Assembly: GCA_003542575.1 (NCBI GenBank) | Contig: DPKJ01000008.1 | Location: 97,678-161,677, forward strand | Origin: Rikenellaceae bacterium | Lineage (GTDB): Bacteria; Bacteroidota; Bacteroidia; Bacteroidales; UBA932 | DNA: 64,000 nt | Reading direction: 5' to 3' | In this document: one piece after another, positions 36,793-46,648 of the stretch | Position numbering within the stretch: position 1 is the stretch's first letter | Layout of the letters: the number at the start of each line of letters is the position of its first letter | Made by a program: the position numbers and the translations under genes | Notes under the pieces: generated by a model | Told to the model about the DNA's origin: nothing | Seen by the model: only the letters and a program-made list of their open reading frames with translations | Database searches by the model: none

Positions 36793-37950
36793 ATGATGAA
36801 TAACAAGATCACAACAAGAAGAAATTTTATTAAGTCGGCGGGTTTACTTACAGCCGCTGCTGCATTTTTCAACCCTGCAGAACTTTTCTCACAGAGAAGG
36901 GGTTCTGCCCAGGTTTCCGGCAGTAAAAAACTAACTCTTAAATGGTTACCTTTCGACGCCCTGCTCAAGCATCCATTTACTATTGCCGGCTTTACCAGGA
37001 CAACCACACCTATCGTTCTAACTGAAATCTCATGGGACGGATACACCGGATACGGAGAGGCTTCTATGCCTCCATACCTTGGAGAGACTCAGGCTTCGGC
37101 AATGGAGTTTTTAAAGAAGGTTGATTTGTCAAGGTTCAATAATCCTTTCCAGATTCAGGACATTCTTGCCTATGTAGATTCAATCGCCATAAACAATACT
37201 GCAGCAAAGGCTGCTGTAGACATTGCTCTTCATGATCTTGTAGGTAAAATCTTGGGTCAGCCATGGTGGAAAATATGGGGATTCAATGCAGCGACAACCC
37301 CCGATACCTCTTTCACAATCGGACTCGACACAGAAGAGGTGGTTATTCAAAAAACCAAAGAGGCTGCTCCGTACAATGTGCTTAAGGTAAAACTGGGTGT
37401 TAACGATGCAACTGACAGAATGATGGTTAACACCATTCGCAAGGTTACAGACAAACCTATGTATGTTGACGTCAATCAGGGCTGGAAAGACAAGCATTAC
37501 GCTCTTGACATGATTCATTGGTTAAAAGAACAGAATATTACCATGGTTGAGCAACCTATGAATAAGCTGTGGCTTGATGAGACAGCCTGGGTAACAGAAA
37601 GAAGCCCGCTTCCGGTAATAGCAGACGAATCTTGTCAAAGATTAACTGATGTTCAGAAGCTTAAGGGTGCATTCCACGGAATTAACATTAAATTGATGAA
37701 GTGTACCGGAATGAGAGAGGCAAGAGAGATGATTTCGCTTGCAAAAGCTCTTAAAATGAGGCTTATGATTGGCTGTATGACAGAAACATCATGTGCAATC
37801 TCAGCCGGAGCACAGCTTGCTCCAGAGACAGAATGGGCAGATCTTGATGGAAATTTATTGATATCCAATGATCTTTTTAGTGGAATGAAGATAGTGGATG
37901 GCAAGATTACCCTTAATGATAAGCCCGGAATTGGCATAGTCAAAATCTGA
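36793..37950 (+). CDS. L-Ala-D/L-Glu (dipeptide) epimerase with Tat-like signal
   Basis: The protein (about 385 residues) belongs to the enolase superfamily. It has a twin-arginine leader (TTRRNFIKSAGLLTAAAAFF), the catalytic lysine in LKVKLGVND, metal ligands in YVDVNQGW, VEQP and IADESC, and the second lysine in INIKLMKCTGM. Dipeptide epimerases interconvert L-Ala-D-Glu and L-Ala-L-Glu so that murein peptides can be catabolised. The start at 36793 (or 36796) is just after the NlpC/P60 stop; a GTG at 36784 is an alternative. The Tat signal predicts periplasmic activity, next to the exported endopeptidase. Confidence 0.9.
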   Translation: MMNNKITTRRNFIKSAGLLTAAAAFFNPAELFSQRRGSAQVSGSKKLTLKWLPFDALLKHPFTIAGFTRTTTPIVLTEISWDGYTGYGEASMPPYLGETQASAMEFLKKVDLSRFNNPFQIQDILAYVDSIAINNTAAKAAVDIALHDLVGKILGQPWWKIWGFNAATTPDTSFTIGLDTEEVVIQKTKEAAPYNVLKVKLGVNDATDRMMVNTIRKVTDKPMYVDVNQGWKDKHYALDMIHWLKEQNITMVEQPMNKLWLDETAWVTERSPLPVIADESCQRLTDVQKLKGAFHGINIKLMKCTGMREAREMISLAKALKMRLMIGCMTETSCAISAGAQLAPETEWADLDGNLLISNDLFSGMKIVDGKITLNDKPGIGIVKI

Positions 37951-37966
37951 TATTAAAATATTTTAT

Positions 37967-37974
37967 TACCTTTG
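37967..37974 (+). promoter_or_regulatory. -7 promoter element for the 90-residue conserved gene
   Basis: TACCTTTG matches TAnnTTTG, 21 bases upstream of the ATG at 37996. It excludes the TTG at 37972 as a start. Confidence 0.6.
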
Positions 37975-37995
37975 CCCCCCAAACAAAAGAGAATT

Positions 37996-38268
37996 ATGGC
38001 AAGTTTAAGAGTAATCAAAAAAGATATTGACTATCTTGTATCAGAGGTAATTTCTGATTGCTGGACATTTCTTTACATTAATCCCGATAAAAAGGCAGAA
38101 GATGTAGTTGAAATTATCAACGATGCAATCACATTAAGAAATGGCCTTTTCGAAAGGGTAAACACACCTGTTAAAGAGAATGCCAAAGCTCATTTTAAAG
38201 CAATCAATCAGGACCTTCTTACAGGTGTTGATGCTTTGTTTCAGAGAATGAGTGCGTTGACAAAGTAG
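37996..38268 (+). CDS. Small conserved Bacteroidota protein of unknown function
   Basis: The 90-residue protein starts MASLRVIKKDIDYLVSEVISD and is mostly helical (EDVVEIINDAITLRNGLFERV, KENAKAHFKAINQDLLTGVD). No signal peptide or enzymatic motif is visible. The single-gene unit has a clean promoter and a strong terminator, so it is a real expressed gene. I do not recognise a named family. Confidence 0.8.
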   Translation: MASLRVIKKDIDYLVSEVISDCWTFLYINPDKKAEDVVEIINDAITLRNGLFERVNTPVKENAKAHFKAINQDLLTGVDALFQRMSALTK

Positions 38269-38291
38269 ACATTTGTCAAATAAGAATTCAT

Positions 38292-38323
38292 AAAAGAGCC
38301 TCTCTAAAAGGAGGCTCTTTTTA
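38292..38323. terminator. Bidirectional terminator after the 90-residue gene
   Basis: AAAAGAGCCTC pairs with GAGGCTCTTTT around an 8-base loop, with T5. It can also serve the convergent YgjP-like gene at 38343. Confidence 0.85.
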
Positions 38324-38342
38324 TGCTTATAAAGCTATATAC

Positions 38343-39059
38343 CTAAAAGTGGCGCGGAGAAGATTTTCGAAGCTGTTTGCTTAGCTCTTTTTCCCTTCCT
38401 CCGCAAAGCGAGTCAAGCAGGCGGTGAAATTCAGGGCCGTGATTACGATGCTTCAGATGTGCCAGTTCATGAAGCAGCACATAATCTGATAGCTCCCGGG
38501 GTAATCTTATAAGGTGAATATTTAAATTTATATTTTTTCGGGCTGAGCAGCTGCCCCAATTGCTCACATTATTTCTAAGTGTCAATTTCCCGTAAGAAAA
38601 GCCATAAAGAGCAGCCAACTCTGAGAGCCTTGCCGGTAAAAGTGCCGCTGCATCTTTTCTTAGAATTTTAACCACTGCACTCTTCAACTCCTTTGCAGAA
38701 ATTGTATTGTCAAAGATTATTTCGCGCTTATTATCGATTGTCCTGACTTTGACTTTTTTAAGGGGGGGCTCTGAATTTGAATAGGTGAAAACAATTGTTC
38801 CTGCTTGCGTTTTAATCTCTGTTCCGTTGGCAGGAAGCTCATCAGATTTTGATGCTTTCTCACGCTGTCTCAAAATAGCTTCGGCAACCCATTCAATTTT
38901 AGATTCAAGAAATTTAAGGGCGGTACTGTAGGTAACATGCCATGGTATTGAAAGTCTAACACCCCGGCTGTGATTAACAGAGAGACGTAATGTTCTGAGA
39001 GATAGCCCTTTTACAATCAGGACATCTCCAACAATGGGGTGGGTGTAGGTTTTTTTCAT
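38343..39059 (-). CDS. YgjP-like (DUF45) zinc metallopeptidase
   Basis: The 238-residue protein has the metal motif HELAHLKHRNHGPEFHRLLD near residue 195, with HELAH and the third histidine in RNHGPEF, as in the YgjP/DUF45 family. A basic SRGVRLSIPWHV segment near the start and NVSNWGSCSARKNINLNIHLIRLP in the centre are also conserved. The cytoplasmic location follows from the absence of a signal peptide. The substrate is not known. It overlaps the end of moeA by 4 bases and is translationally coupled to it. Confidence 0.9.
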   Translation of the reverse strand: MKKTYTHPIVGDVLIVKGLSLRTLRLSVNHSRGVRLSIPWHVTYSTALKFLESKIEWVAEAILRQREKASKSDELPANGTEIKTQAGTIVFTYSNSEPPLKKVKVRTIDNKREIIFDNTISAKELKSAVVKILRKDAAALLPARLSELAALYGFSYGKLTLRNNVSNWGSCSARKNINLNIHLIRLPRELSDYVLLHELAHLKHRNHGPEFHRLLDSLCGGREKELSKQLRKSSPRHF

Positions 39060-40384
39060 CTGAAAATATGAATTGTTGCCTTCTCTCCGGCCAGAATCTG
39101 CTTTACCCCCACAGGTATCTCAGCAATTGCATCGGCATGAACCATTGCTGCAATGTGAGCCGAACCGTTGTATCTTAATGCAGAGAAAGTCCCATCCGGA
39201 TTTATTTCTACCGGGATAAGGGAGAGTCTCTCGGTATTTTTTCTCGTAAAATCTTCAGCAGCAGGCAGAGATAACCGTAAAGGAAGGTAATTGCCACCCA
39301 TTGACTTAATTATATAAGGTTTGACAAGCATTTCAAACTGTATTAGCGAAGAGACAGGATTACCTGGCAGTGCAAATATTACTTTTGAAACAGTTGAAGT
39401 TCGCCTGTTTTGTTTCTGCTGTAAAGCATTATTGTCAATGTTACCATATATATTGCCCTCAATTATCAAATTTTTCTTTTCTTCAATCAGACCAACAAGG
39501 TGATCTTCCGGATATTCATAAGGATAAGCTTTTTTGACAGCAAATGTGCTTGGCTTACCCGGTTGAACAGAAACCTTGTCAAACAGAATTTTAAAACCAC
39601 ACTCTGTTATTATTTGGGGTACATAGTCAAAATCCCCGGCAGAGACTCCGCCTGTGATAATAGTTATATCGCACTCTTCAGTTGATTTTAACAATGCTTG
39701 ACCAAGCAGTTTTGGGTCGTCTTTTACTATCCCATAATACTTAACTTTTGAACCGGTTGACAAAGATTGCACTCTTAGCTGCCATCCGTTTGAATTTCTA
39801 ATCTGTGATGGGAGTGGAGTGACGTCCGGTTCTACAATTTCGTCTCCGGTTGAGAGAATTCCCACTACGGGAACTTTTGAAACATATACAACAGATAACC
39901 CTGTAGTGGCCAGGATAGCAGTAGCAGCAGGTGAAATTACCGTTCCACGCGAAAGCAGCAGATCTCCCTCACTAATGTCCTCCCCCTTGTAGCAAATATT
40001 GTTTCTCTTTTTGAACTCCTCCTCTTTCTCCTTCAGATCCATAAATCCGTTAACTTCGATAGTATCCTCCACCATTACCACAAAGTCTGCTCCGGCAGGT
40101 ATCACTGCTCCTGTCATGATTTTACTGCAAGTGCCGGAAATTACCTCATTTTTCGGCACATAACCCGCTGCAATGTTCTCTACTACCCTGAGTGGATTCC
40201 CGAGCTCTTCACGCTTAAGGGCATAACCGTCAACAGCCGATTTATCAAATGGAGGCATATCTCTGTCTGCATAAATATCTGAAGCCAGAACTCTTCCGGC
40301 AGAATCTTCCAGCTTAACACTCTCGTGTGGCAAATATTGGGTGTTTTCGAGTACAATTTTAAGTGCCTCTTCGAATGATATCAT
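39056..40384 (-). CDS. moeA: Molybdopterin molybdenumtransferase MoeA
   Basis: The 442-residue protein matches MoeA: SFEEALKIVLEN at the start, ADRDMPPFDKSAVDGYAL, KIMTGAVIPAGADFVVMVED, ILSTGDEIVEP, TGGVSAGDFDYV, QPGKPSTFAVK and LPGNPVSSLIQFEMLV. MoeA inserts molybdate (or tungstate in AOR-using organisms) into molybdopterin. Between PGKP and LPGNPVSS lies an insertion of about 45-50 residues (about 286-332), polar and Asn/Gln/Lys-rich, that is absent from typical MoeA. The gene could serve the AOR enzyme encoded 33 kb away. A minus-strand promoter lies at 40416-40445. Confidence 0.93.
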   Translation of the reverse strand: MISFEEALKIVLENTQYLPHESVKLEDSAGRVLASDIYADRDMPPFDKSAVDGYALKREELGNPLRVVENIAAGYVPKNEVISGTCSKIMTGAVIPAGADFVVMVEDTIEVNGFMDLKEKEEEFKKRNNICYKGEDISEGDLLLSRGTVISPAATAILATTGLSVVYVSKVPVVGILSTGDEIVEPDVTPLPSQIRNSNGWQLRVQSLSTGSKVKYYGIVKDDPKLLGQALLKSTEECDITIITGGVSAGDFDYVPQIITECGFKILFDKVSVQPGKPSTFAVKKAYPYEYPEDHLVGLIEEKKNLIIEGNIYGNIDNNALQQKQNRRTSTVSKVIFALPGNPVSSLIQFEMLVKPYIIKSMGGNYLPLRLSLPAAEDFTRKNTERLSLIPVEINPDGTFSALRYNGSAHIAAMVHADAIAEIPVGVKQILAGEKATIHIFR

Positions 40385-40415
40385 CTTTAATTCAGTATGA
40401 TTGGTGTACAGGGAA

Positions 40416-40445
40416 CAAAATTAGGCAAATACTTGCGCAGTCAAA
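40416..40445 (-). promoter_or_regulatory. Promoter of the moeA operon
   Basis: On the minus strand, TTTG (40442-40445) and TAATTTTG (40416-40423) are 18 bases apart. It overlaps the divergent rpsO promoter. Confidence 0.5.
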
Positions 40446-40462
40446 AATTATGTATAACTTTG
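40433..40462 (+). promoter_or_regulatory. Promoter of rpsO
   Basis: TTG at 40433-40435 and TAACTTTG at 40455-40462 are 19 bases apart. The rpsO ATG is at 40506. Confidence 0.7.
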
Positions 40463-40505
40463 CAGACCCAATTTTGGGGATAACAATAAATATCAATTGC
40501 TTAAA

Positions 40506-40781
40506 ATGGCAGAATATCTTGAAAAAGAAAAAAAGCAAGAGATTTTCGGACAATACGGAAAGTCTAATGCAGATACCGGCTCTCCTGAGAGTCAGGTAGC
40601 TTTATTTTCCTACCGTATCGCTCACCTTACCAGCCACCTGAAAAAGAACAAAAAGGACTACTCTACGCAGAGATCACTCCTTAAGATGGTAGGTAAAAGG
40701 CGTCGTCTTCTGGATTATTTGAAAGAAAAGGACATCGAGAGATACAGAAATATAGTGAAGGCACTTAACCTTCGAAAATAA
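40506..40781 (+). CDS. rpsO: 30S ribosomal protein uS15
   Basis: Starting at the ATG at 40506, the protein has 91 residues. It matches uS15: KQEIFGQYGKSNADTGSPESQVALFSYRIAHLTSHLKKNKKDYSTQRSLLKMVGKRRRLLDYL in contiguous family order, of which GSPESQVAL and LTSHLKKN are the most diagnostic parts. It binds 16S rRNA helix 22 and helps assemble the platform. A terminator and then pnp follow, the common rpsO-pnp order. Confidence 0.96.
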   Translation: MAEYLEKEKKQEIFGQYGKSNADTGSPESQVALFSYRIAHLTSHLKKNKKDYSTQRSLLKMVGKRRRLLDYLKEKDIERYRNIVKALNLRK

Positions 40782-40789
40782 AGCTAAAG

Positions 40790-40811
40790 GGTGCCGGCGG
40801 CACCCTTTTGT
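40790..40811 (+). terminator. Terminator of rpsO
   Basis: GGGTGCC pairs with GGCACCC around a GGC loop and is followed by T4. Confidence 0.85.
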
Positions 40812-40833
40812 ACATAACTTATTTTGTTAAAAA

Positions 40834-40873
40834 ATACGCCTGTTCAAATAAGGCACCCCGAGGCCGGGCGTAT
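40834..40873 (+). promoter_or_regulatory. Stem-loop in the pnp leader
   Basis: ATACGCC (40834-40840) pairs with GGCGTAT (40867-40873), with a 26-base interior that can fold further (GGCacccc...GGCC). It lies 50-100 bases before pnp. In enterobacteria PNPase represses its own leader through an RNase III-cut stem; whether this stem does the same is unknown. Confidence 0.4.
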
Positions 40874-40934
40874 GCGGAATCAGTATTATTAATCAACTCT
40901 CAAAGGGAGAGTCGGGTTGCAATTTATGTTTAAG

Positions 40935-43169
40935 ATGAACGTTATTAAAAAGACCATCACATTAAAAGATGGCAGAACGATCGAAATCGAAACAGGCAAA
41001 CTGGCCAAGCAGGCAGACGGAGCCGTTGTTTTGAAAATGGGTAAAACCATGTTGCTCGCAACAGTAGTTGCAGCAAAAGATGCAAAGGAGGGTACAGACT
41101 TTATGCCTCTTTCTGTTGAGTATAAAGAGAAATATGCCTCTGCAGGCAGATATCCGGGTGGATTCCTCAAAAGAGAGGGACGTCCAAACGATTCGGAGAT
41201 TCTTGTTTCGAGACTTATTGACAGAGCCCTGCGTCCTTTGTTTCCGGATGACTATCATGCAGATGTTTTTGTAACAGTAAACCTCATATCTGCAGAAAAG
41301 AATATTATGCCTGATGCCCTTGCGGGACTGGCAGCCTCAGCTGCGCTTGCAGTTAGTGATATTCCGTTTAACGGACCAATATCAGAGGTAAGAGTTGCAA
41401 GAATAGAGGGCAATCTTGTAATTAATCCTTCGTTCGAAGATCTTAAGCAATCTGATATTGACATCATGGTTGCAGGAACGCTTGACAACATTATGATGGT
41501 AGAGGGAGAGTTCAAAGAGATTGGCGAAAAAGATATGCTTGATGCAATCAAATTTGCTCATGATGAGATTAAGAGACATTGCCAGGTTCAGATCGAGTTA
41601 ATGGAAGAGGTTGGTAAAACTGTTAAAAGAGAGTACTGCCACGAGACCAACGACGAAGAGCTTAAAAAGGCTGTAGCTGAATTTTGCTACGATAAATGCT
41701 ATGAGATTGTTAAAAATCCAACTTCAAAGCATGAAAGAACTGACGCATTTGCAGCGCTTAAAGAGGAATTTATCGCAACAATCCCTGAAGAGGAGCGTGA
41801 TGAGAAGAAGGCATTGGTTGAGAGATATTATCATGCAGTAGAGAAAGAGGCCATGAGAAACCTCATTCTGAACGAAGCTATCCGTATTGATGGTAGAAAA
41901 ACAGATGAGATCAGACAAATTTGGAGTGAAGTGGACTACCTTCCTGCAACTCACGGTTCAGCACTGTTTACAAGAGGTGAGACACAATCTCTTACAACCG
42001 TTACTTTAGGAACAAGACTCGATATGAAATCTGTTGACGAAGTACTTGTTGAGGGATCAGAGCAGTTTGTTCTTCACTATAACTTTCCACCGTTCTCTAC
42101 AGGTGATGCAAAGCCTTACAGAGGAACTGGCCGCAGAGAGATCGGACACGGAAACCTTGCCTACAGAGCCCTTAAGAATGTTGTTCCAATGGGAGAGGAT
42201 AACCCTTATGCAGTAAGAGTTGTTTCAGACATTCTTGAATCAAACGGTTCGTCATCAATGGCAACAGTATGCGCAGGAACACTTGCCCTGATGGATGCAG
42301 GTATAAAAATTAAGAAACCTGTTTCAGGTATCGCAATGGGTCTTATTTCAGAGGGTAAAAACGGCAGGTTTGCAGTTCTTTCTGATATCCTTGGAGACGA
42401 AGATCACCTGGGAGATATGGACTTTAAAGTTACCGGTACAAAAGATGGTATCACTGCCACTCAAATGGATATTAAAGTTGACGGTCTCTCATACGAGGTA
42501 CTTGAGCAGGCACTTTCACAAGCTAAAGCAGGACGCATGCATATCCTGGGAGAGATGATGAAGACGCTTGATGCCCCAAGAGAAGAACTTAAACCTCATA
42601 CACCAAGAATTGTTTCCCTAGTTATTCCTCAGGAATTTATCGGAGCAGTTATCGGAACAGGCGGAAAAGTTATTCAGGAGATTCAGAAAACAACAGACAC
42701 CACAATCACAATTACAGAAAAGGATAGCGCCGGTATTGTTGAAATCTTTGGTGAGAACAAAGAGAACATGGATGCTGCACTTAACTGGATTAAGGGTATC
42801 ACAACCGTTCCTGAAGAGGGGACCATTTATACAGGTAAGGTAGTCTCGATTCTTGAATTTGGGGCATTTGTACAGATACTTCCTGGTAAGGAGGGTCTTT
42901 TACACATCTCAGAACTAGACTGGAAGAAGGTTGAAAAGGTTGAAGATGTGGTAAATATCGGAGACGAAGTTGAAGTGAAACTACTGGAAGTTGACGCAAA
43001 ATCCGGTAAGATGAGACTTTCGAGAAGAGCACTTATTGAAAAACCGGAAGGCTATGTTGAGCCGGTTAGAAGACCAAGGCCGGAAAACGGAGGAGACAGA
43101 GACAGAGGAGGAAGACCCGGTGGCAGGTTTAATGACAGAGACAGAGACAGAGGTCCAAGAAGAAGATAA
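40935..43169 (+). CDS. pnp: Polyribonucleotide nucleotidyltransferase (PNPase)
   Basis: The protein (744 residues from the ATG at 40935; starts at 40926 or 40917 would add 3-6) matches PNPase: two RNase PH domains ([35 protein letters not shown]), the linker helix bundle, a KH domain ([17 protein letters not shown]) and an S1 domain ([23 protein letters not shown]). It degrades RNA 3' to 5' with phosphate. The C-terminus is an Arg/Gly/Asp-rich tail with DRDRG repeats (about the last 35 residues), which may bind RNA. Confidence 0.96.
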   Translation: MNVIKKTITLKDGRTIEIETGKLAKQADGAVVLKMGKTMLLATVVAAKDAKEGTDFMPLSVEYKEKYASAGRYPGGFLKREGRPNDSEILVSRLIDRALRPLFPDDYHADVFVTVNLISAEKNIMPDALAGLAASAALAVSDIPFNGPISEVRVARIEGNLVINPSFEDLKQSDIDIMVAGTLDNIMMVEGEFKEIGEKDMLDAIKFAHDEIKRHCQVQIELMEEVGKTVKREYCHETNDEELKKAVAEFCYDKCYEIVKNPTSKHERTDAFAALKEEFIATIPEEERDEKKALVERYYHAVEKEAMRNLILNEAIRIDGRKTDEIRQIWSEVDYLPATHGSALFTRGETQSLTTVTLGTRLDMKSVDEVLVEGSEQFVLHYNFPPFSTGDAKPYRGTGRREIGHGNLAYRALKNVVPMGEDNPYAVRVVSDILESNGSSSMATVCAGTLALMDAGIKIKKPVSGIAMGLISEGKNGRFAVLSDILGDEDHLGDMDFKVTGTKDGITATQMDIKVDGLSYEVLEQALSQAKAGRMHILGEMMKTLDAPREELKPHTPRIVSLVIPQEFIGAVIGTGGKVIQEIQKTTDTTITITEKDSAGIVEIFGENKENMDAALNWIKGITTVPEEGTIYTGKVVSILEFGAFVQILPGKEGLLHISELDWKKVEKVEDVVNIGDEVEVKLLEVDAKSGKMRLSRRALIEKPEGYVEPVRRPRPENGGDRDRGGRPGGRFNDRDRDRGPRRR

Positions 43170-43486
43170 TTCTTTTTTTAAAATACCGGATAATTACAAT
43201 AAAAAAGACACCATTATGGTGTCTTTTTTTTGTCTTTTATGTGCAAATTGTATTAGTTTATGATGTGAAATAGCATTCAAGTATAAGAAAAAGTAAATTA
43301 AAAGTTATAAATTATTATCAAAAATCAGGAATTAATTGAATTAAGTTAATTCTTACACTCCCGGCAATGTTAATATACCCTATACAGTAAATGATTTAGG
43401 GATTTTTTGCTTTTAGTTTTTTTTTATTATAAATTCGTAGCCGAAACAGTCACAAACTTTTTATTTACTTAAACAAAAACTAGTCT
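43170..43486. other. 317-base AT-rich intergenic region between pnp and susC-like gene
   Basis: Contains the pnp terminator at 43201-43229, then AT-rich sequence. A perfect dyad GAATTAA-G-TTAATTC lies at 43338-43352. A T-rich run (about 43405-43430) precedes the SusC-like start. No clear TAnnTTTG promoter or additional gene was found. Confidence 0.6.
43201..43229 (+). terminator. Terminator of pnp
   Basis: AAAAAAGACACC pairs with GGTGTCTTTTTT around an ATTAT loop; T-tract follows. Confidence 0.9.
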
Positions 43487-46400
43487 ATGAAGAAATCTAT
43501 CTTGATTGTCTTGGCCCTATTGCTTGTCAATATGGCTATGGCACAGATGAAGGTTACAGGTACGATAACCTCTTCCGAAGATGGCTCTCCAATCCCTTAT
43601 GCAACCATCTTGGTTAAAGGCGTAAGAGGAGCAGGTGCAGTTACTGACTTGGATGGCAAGTACTCTATTGACAATGTCCAGGCGGATGCTATTCTCCAGT
43701 TCTCCTACATCGGATTTACAACACAGGAGATTCCGGTAAACGGCAGAGCCGTAATTAATGTTGTTATGGCACCGGACGCTACAAGCCTTGACGAGGTTAT
43801 GGTAGTAGCATACGGTACAGCAACTAAAGGCACATTTACAGGTGCTGCAAGCGTTGTAAAAAACGATGCGATTAAAGATGTCCCAAACCTCTCTTTTGAA
43901 AGCGCCCTAAGCGGAAAGGTAGCTGGTATGCAAATTACCACCCTTTCAGGACAGGCCGGTTCAACATCATCCATCAGGATAAGGGGTATTGGTTCAATGA
44001 ATGCATCTAATGAACCTCTCTATGTTGTGGACGGAGTTCCTGTAGTATCAGGAAGTGCGGGACAAATGAGTGGACAAATTTACAGCACATCAAACGTGAT
44101 GAGCACAATCAATCCTGCGGACATTGAGTCAATCACTGTTCTAAAAGATGCTGCTGCATCTTCTCTTTATGGTTCCCGCGCTGCTAACGGCGTTGTAATG
44201 ATAACCACCAAGAGAGGAAAGCAAGGGAAACCTGTTATAAATTTCAAAGCCAGCCTAGGTATTACTCCTGATTGGGCTACAGAAAACTATGATGCTGCAA
44301 CAACTGAACAGCAGATAGAGATGTACTACGAAAATTTCTGGAATGCAGGTGTTTACTATCAGAACAAAACTGTTGCCGCTGCCAGTACAGAGGCAATCAG
44401 GCAGCTGAACAACAGATTTAACAAACACGGTTATATCTTCTCGGCACCAGATAATACAGTAAACTCACTTACTGTTACCGGAGACAGAGCCGGTCAATAT
44501 TATGATTGGGAAAGTCAGCTCTTCAGAACGGCTGTCTACCAGACATATGACCTCTCTGTTAGTGGTGCTACTGATGTTTCTAACTATTACACATCGCTTT
44601 CATATTCAAAAGAGCAGGGTAGAATTACCCTTAACGATTTTGATAGGGTAACCGGTCGTATTAATATGACTCAGAAAGTTGGTAAGTTTGTAGAGTTTAC
44701 AACCAATGTAAACGTAGCTAAAAGCTCGAAAAAAGGTTATAACGACACACGCGCTTTAGGAAACAACTACTTCCTCCAAAGCCGTAACCTTATGTGGGGT
44801 ATGTACTGGCCAACAAATTACCAGACAGGAGAACCTTGGACTATTAGATATGGTAGCTATGCATACAACCCTCTTTATTATGATAATGAGTGGGATAACA
44901 ATTCAACTACATTAAGAATCTCTGCCAATGAGGCAATCACTCTTAAGCTTCTTCCTGAACTTACTGTAAAATCAATTATTTCGTTTGACAATGCTCAAAC
45001 TCTTGATCACCTTTATTACAGCCCAATACACTTCTCAGGTTCTTCTGCAAAAGGTATTGTAAGAGAGATGAGTACAAATGTTAATAAACTTGTCTCATCG
45101 AGCACAATTAACTACAATAAGACATTTGCTCAGAAACACACACTTGGCTTGCTGGCTGGTTGGGAAGCTGAAAAAAACAATACCGACTATCAGCGTGCAG
45201 AAGGCTCTGACCTTCCTACCGGAGCTCTTCAGACAGTTGCAACTGCCGGTGTACTTACAGCATCTGCATACAATTGGGGAAACACTATGATGTCTCTTCT
45301 TTCACGTGTTGAGTACAACTATGATAATAAGTATTATGTTTCCGGTTCATTCCGTCGTGACGGTTCGTCACGTTTGGGCCCTGCAGTTCGTTGGGGTAAC
45401 TTCTGGTCTCTTGCCGGTTCATGGAGAATTGACAGAGAAGAATTTATGAAAAATATTGATTTTATAAGTAGTTTGAGACTTAGAGGATCATATGGTGTTA
45501 ATGGTACACTCCCTTCGTCTAACTTCGGATGGCGTTCACTTGCTACTTATGGTAACAAATATATGGAGCAACCGGGTGGTGGAGTAAGCACAATTGCTGA
45601 TGCTAACCTATCATGGGAAACCAGTTATACATCAAACCTTGCTTTGGAGTTTGGTATTCTTGATCAAAGAATTACAGGTACTGTTGAAGTTTTCAACAGA
45701 GACTCAAAAGATCTTTTACAGGACGTTCCAATTTCACGCGTAACAGGATTCTCTTCTACCCTCAAAAATATTGGCGAAATAAACAATAAAGGTATAGAGA
45801 TTGAGCTTAGCGGTGAGATCATTAAAGGTAAAGAGGTTTCGTGGAATGCCGGAATAACTGCATCTCATATTACTTCAAAGGTTACTAAGCTTTACGGTGG
45901 TCAGAATATTATTTGGTTTGAACCAACCGGAGGTGATTCAAGGATTAAATTTATGTATCAGGAGGGACAATCAACCCTTGCTGTTTACGGTCGCGAATGG
46001 GCCGGTGTTGACAGGGAGACCGGTAAAAACGTTTGGTACATGAATAACGAAAATACAACATCTCAGCCAACAACCGTTAATGGTCGTCCTGCTACATTCA
46101 GATACCAGGATGCAAGTGAGAAAATATTAGGTGATATTCACCCTAAACTTTTCGGCGGATTTAATACAGATGTTAACTGGAAAGGCTTCACCCTGGCCCT
46201 TAACTTTACATACAAACTGGGTGGTTATACATATGATGCTGCAGGACGTGATGTAATTGATGATGGTTACTATTGGGAGAGAATCATGTCAAAATATCAA
46301 TATGAAAACAGATGGACTCCTGAGAATAAAGATGCTAAATTACCACAACGTGTTGCCGTTGACTTTGAAGATGTAAATCAAAAAAGTAGCAGACATATGT

Positions 46401-46630
46401 ATAAGGCAGACTATCTCAGACTTAAAACAGTGACGCTCGGTTATAATATACCTAAAAATATTGTTAATAAAATTAACGTATCAAGCGCAAGGGTATTTTT
46501 TAACGGAATGAACTTGTGGACACTTGCTGCACACAAGGTGTATGATCCTGAAGTTAATGAGTATGGTTCAAGAGGATGGGAAACACCTATCGGAAAGACA
46601 TACACTTTTGGTGTTGAATTGAGTTTCTAA
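43487..46630 (+). CDS. SusC/RagA-family TonB-linked outer-membrane receptor
   Basis: The 1047-residue protein has a signal peptide ending in MAMAQ and a carboxypeptidase-regulatory-like domain (about 22-110: DGSPIPYATILVKG, GKYSIDNVQADAILQFSYIGF). A plug domain follows (about 118-235: LSGKVAGMQITTLSGQAG, RIRGIGSMNASNEPLYVVDGVP), then the beta-barrel to a C-terminal GKTYTFGVELSF. SusC proteins import glycans or peptides across the outer membrane with TonB energy, covered by a SusD lid. The SusD-like gene starts 18 bases on. No glycosidase, anti-sigma or hybrid sensor gene is near, so the ligand is unknown. Confidence 0.95.
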   Translation: MKKSILIVLALLLVNMAMAQMKVTGTITSSEDGSPIPYATILVKGVRGAGAVTDLDGKYSIDNVQADAILQFSYIGFTTQEIPVNGRAVINVVMAPDATSLDEVMVVAYGTATKGTFTGAASVVKNDAIKDVPNLSFESALSGKVAGMQITTLSGQAGSTSSIRIRGIGSMNASNEPLYVVDGVPVVSGSAGQMSGQIYSTSNVMSTINPADIESITVLKDAAASSLYGSRAANGVVMITTKRGKQGKPVINFKASLGITPDWATENYDAATTEQQIEMYYENFWNAGVYYQNKTVAAASTEAIRQLNNRFNKHGYIFSAPDNTVNSLTVTGDRAGQYYDWESQLFRTAVYQTYDLSVSGATDVSNYYTSLSYSKEQGRITLNDFDRVTGRINMTQKVGKFVEFTTNVNVAKSSKKGYNDTRALGNNYFLQSRNLMWGMYWPTNYQTGEPWTIRYGSYAYNPLYYDNEWDNNSTTLRISANEAITLKLLPELTVKSIISFDNAQTLDHLYYSPIHFSGSSAKGIVREMSTNVNKLVSSSTINYNKTFAQKHTLGLLAGWEAEKNNTDYQRAEGSDLPTGALQTVATAGVLTASAYNWGNTMMSLLSRVEYNYDNKYYVSGSFRRDGSSRLGPAVRWGNFWSLAGSWRIDREEFMKNIDFISSLRLRGSYGVNGTLPSSNFGWRSLATYGNKYMEQPGGGVSTIADANLSWETSYTSNLALEFGILDQRITGTVEVFNRDSKDLLQDVPISRVTGFSSTLKNIGEINNKGIEIELSGEIIKGKEVSWNAGITASHITSKVTKLYGGQNIIWFEPTGGDSRIKFMYQEGQSTLAVYGREWAGVDRETGKNVWYMNNENTTSQPTTVNGRPATFRYQDASEKILGDIHPKLFGGFNTDVNWKGFTLALNFTYKLGGYTYDAAGRDVIDDGYYWERIMSKYQYENRWTPENKDAKLPQRVAVDFEDVNQKSSRHMYKADYLRLKTVTLGYNIPKNIVNKINVSSARVFFNGMNLWTLAAHKVYDPEVNEYGSRGWETPIGKTYTFGVELSF

Positions 46631-46648
46631 CCTTAAAATGATGCTACA

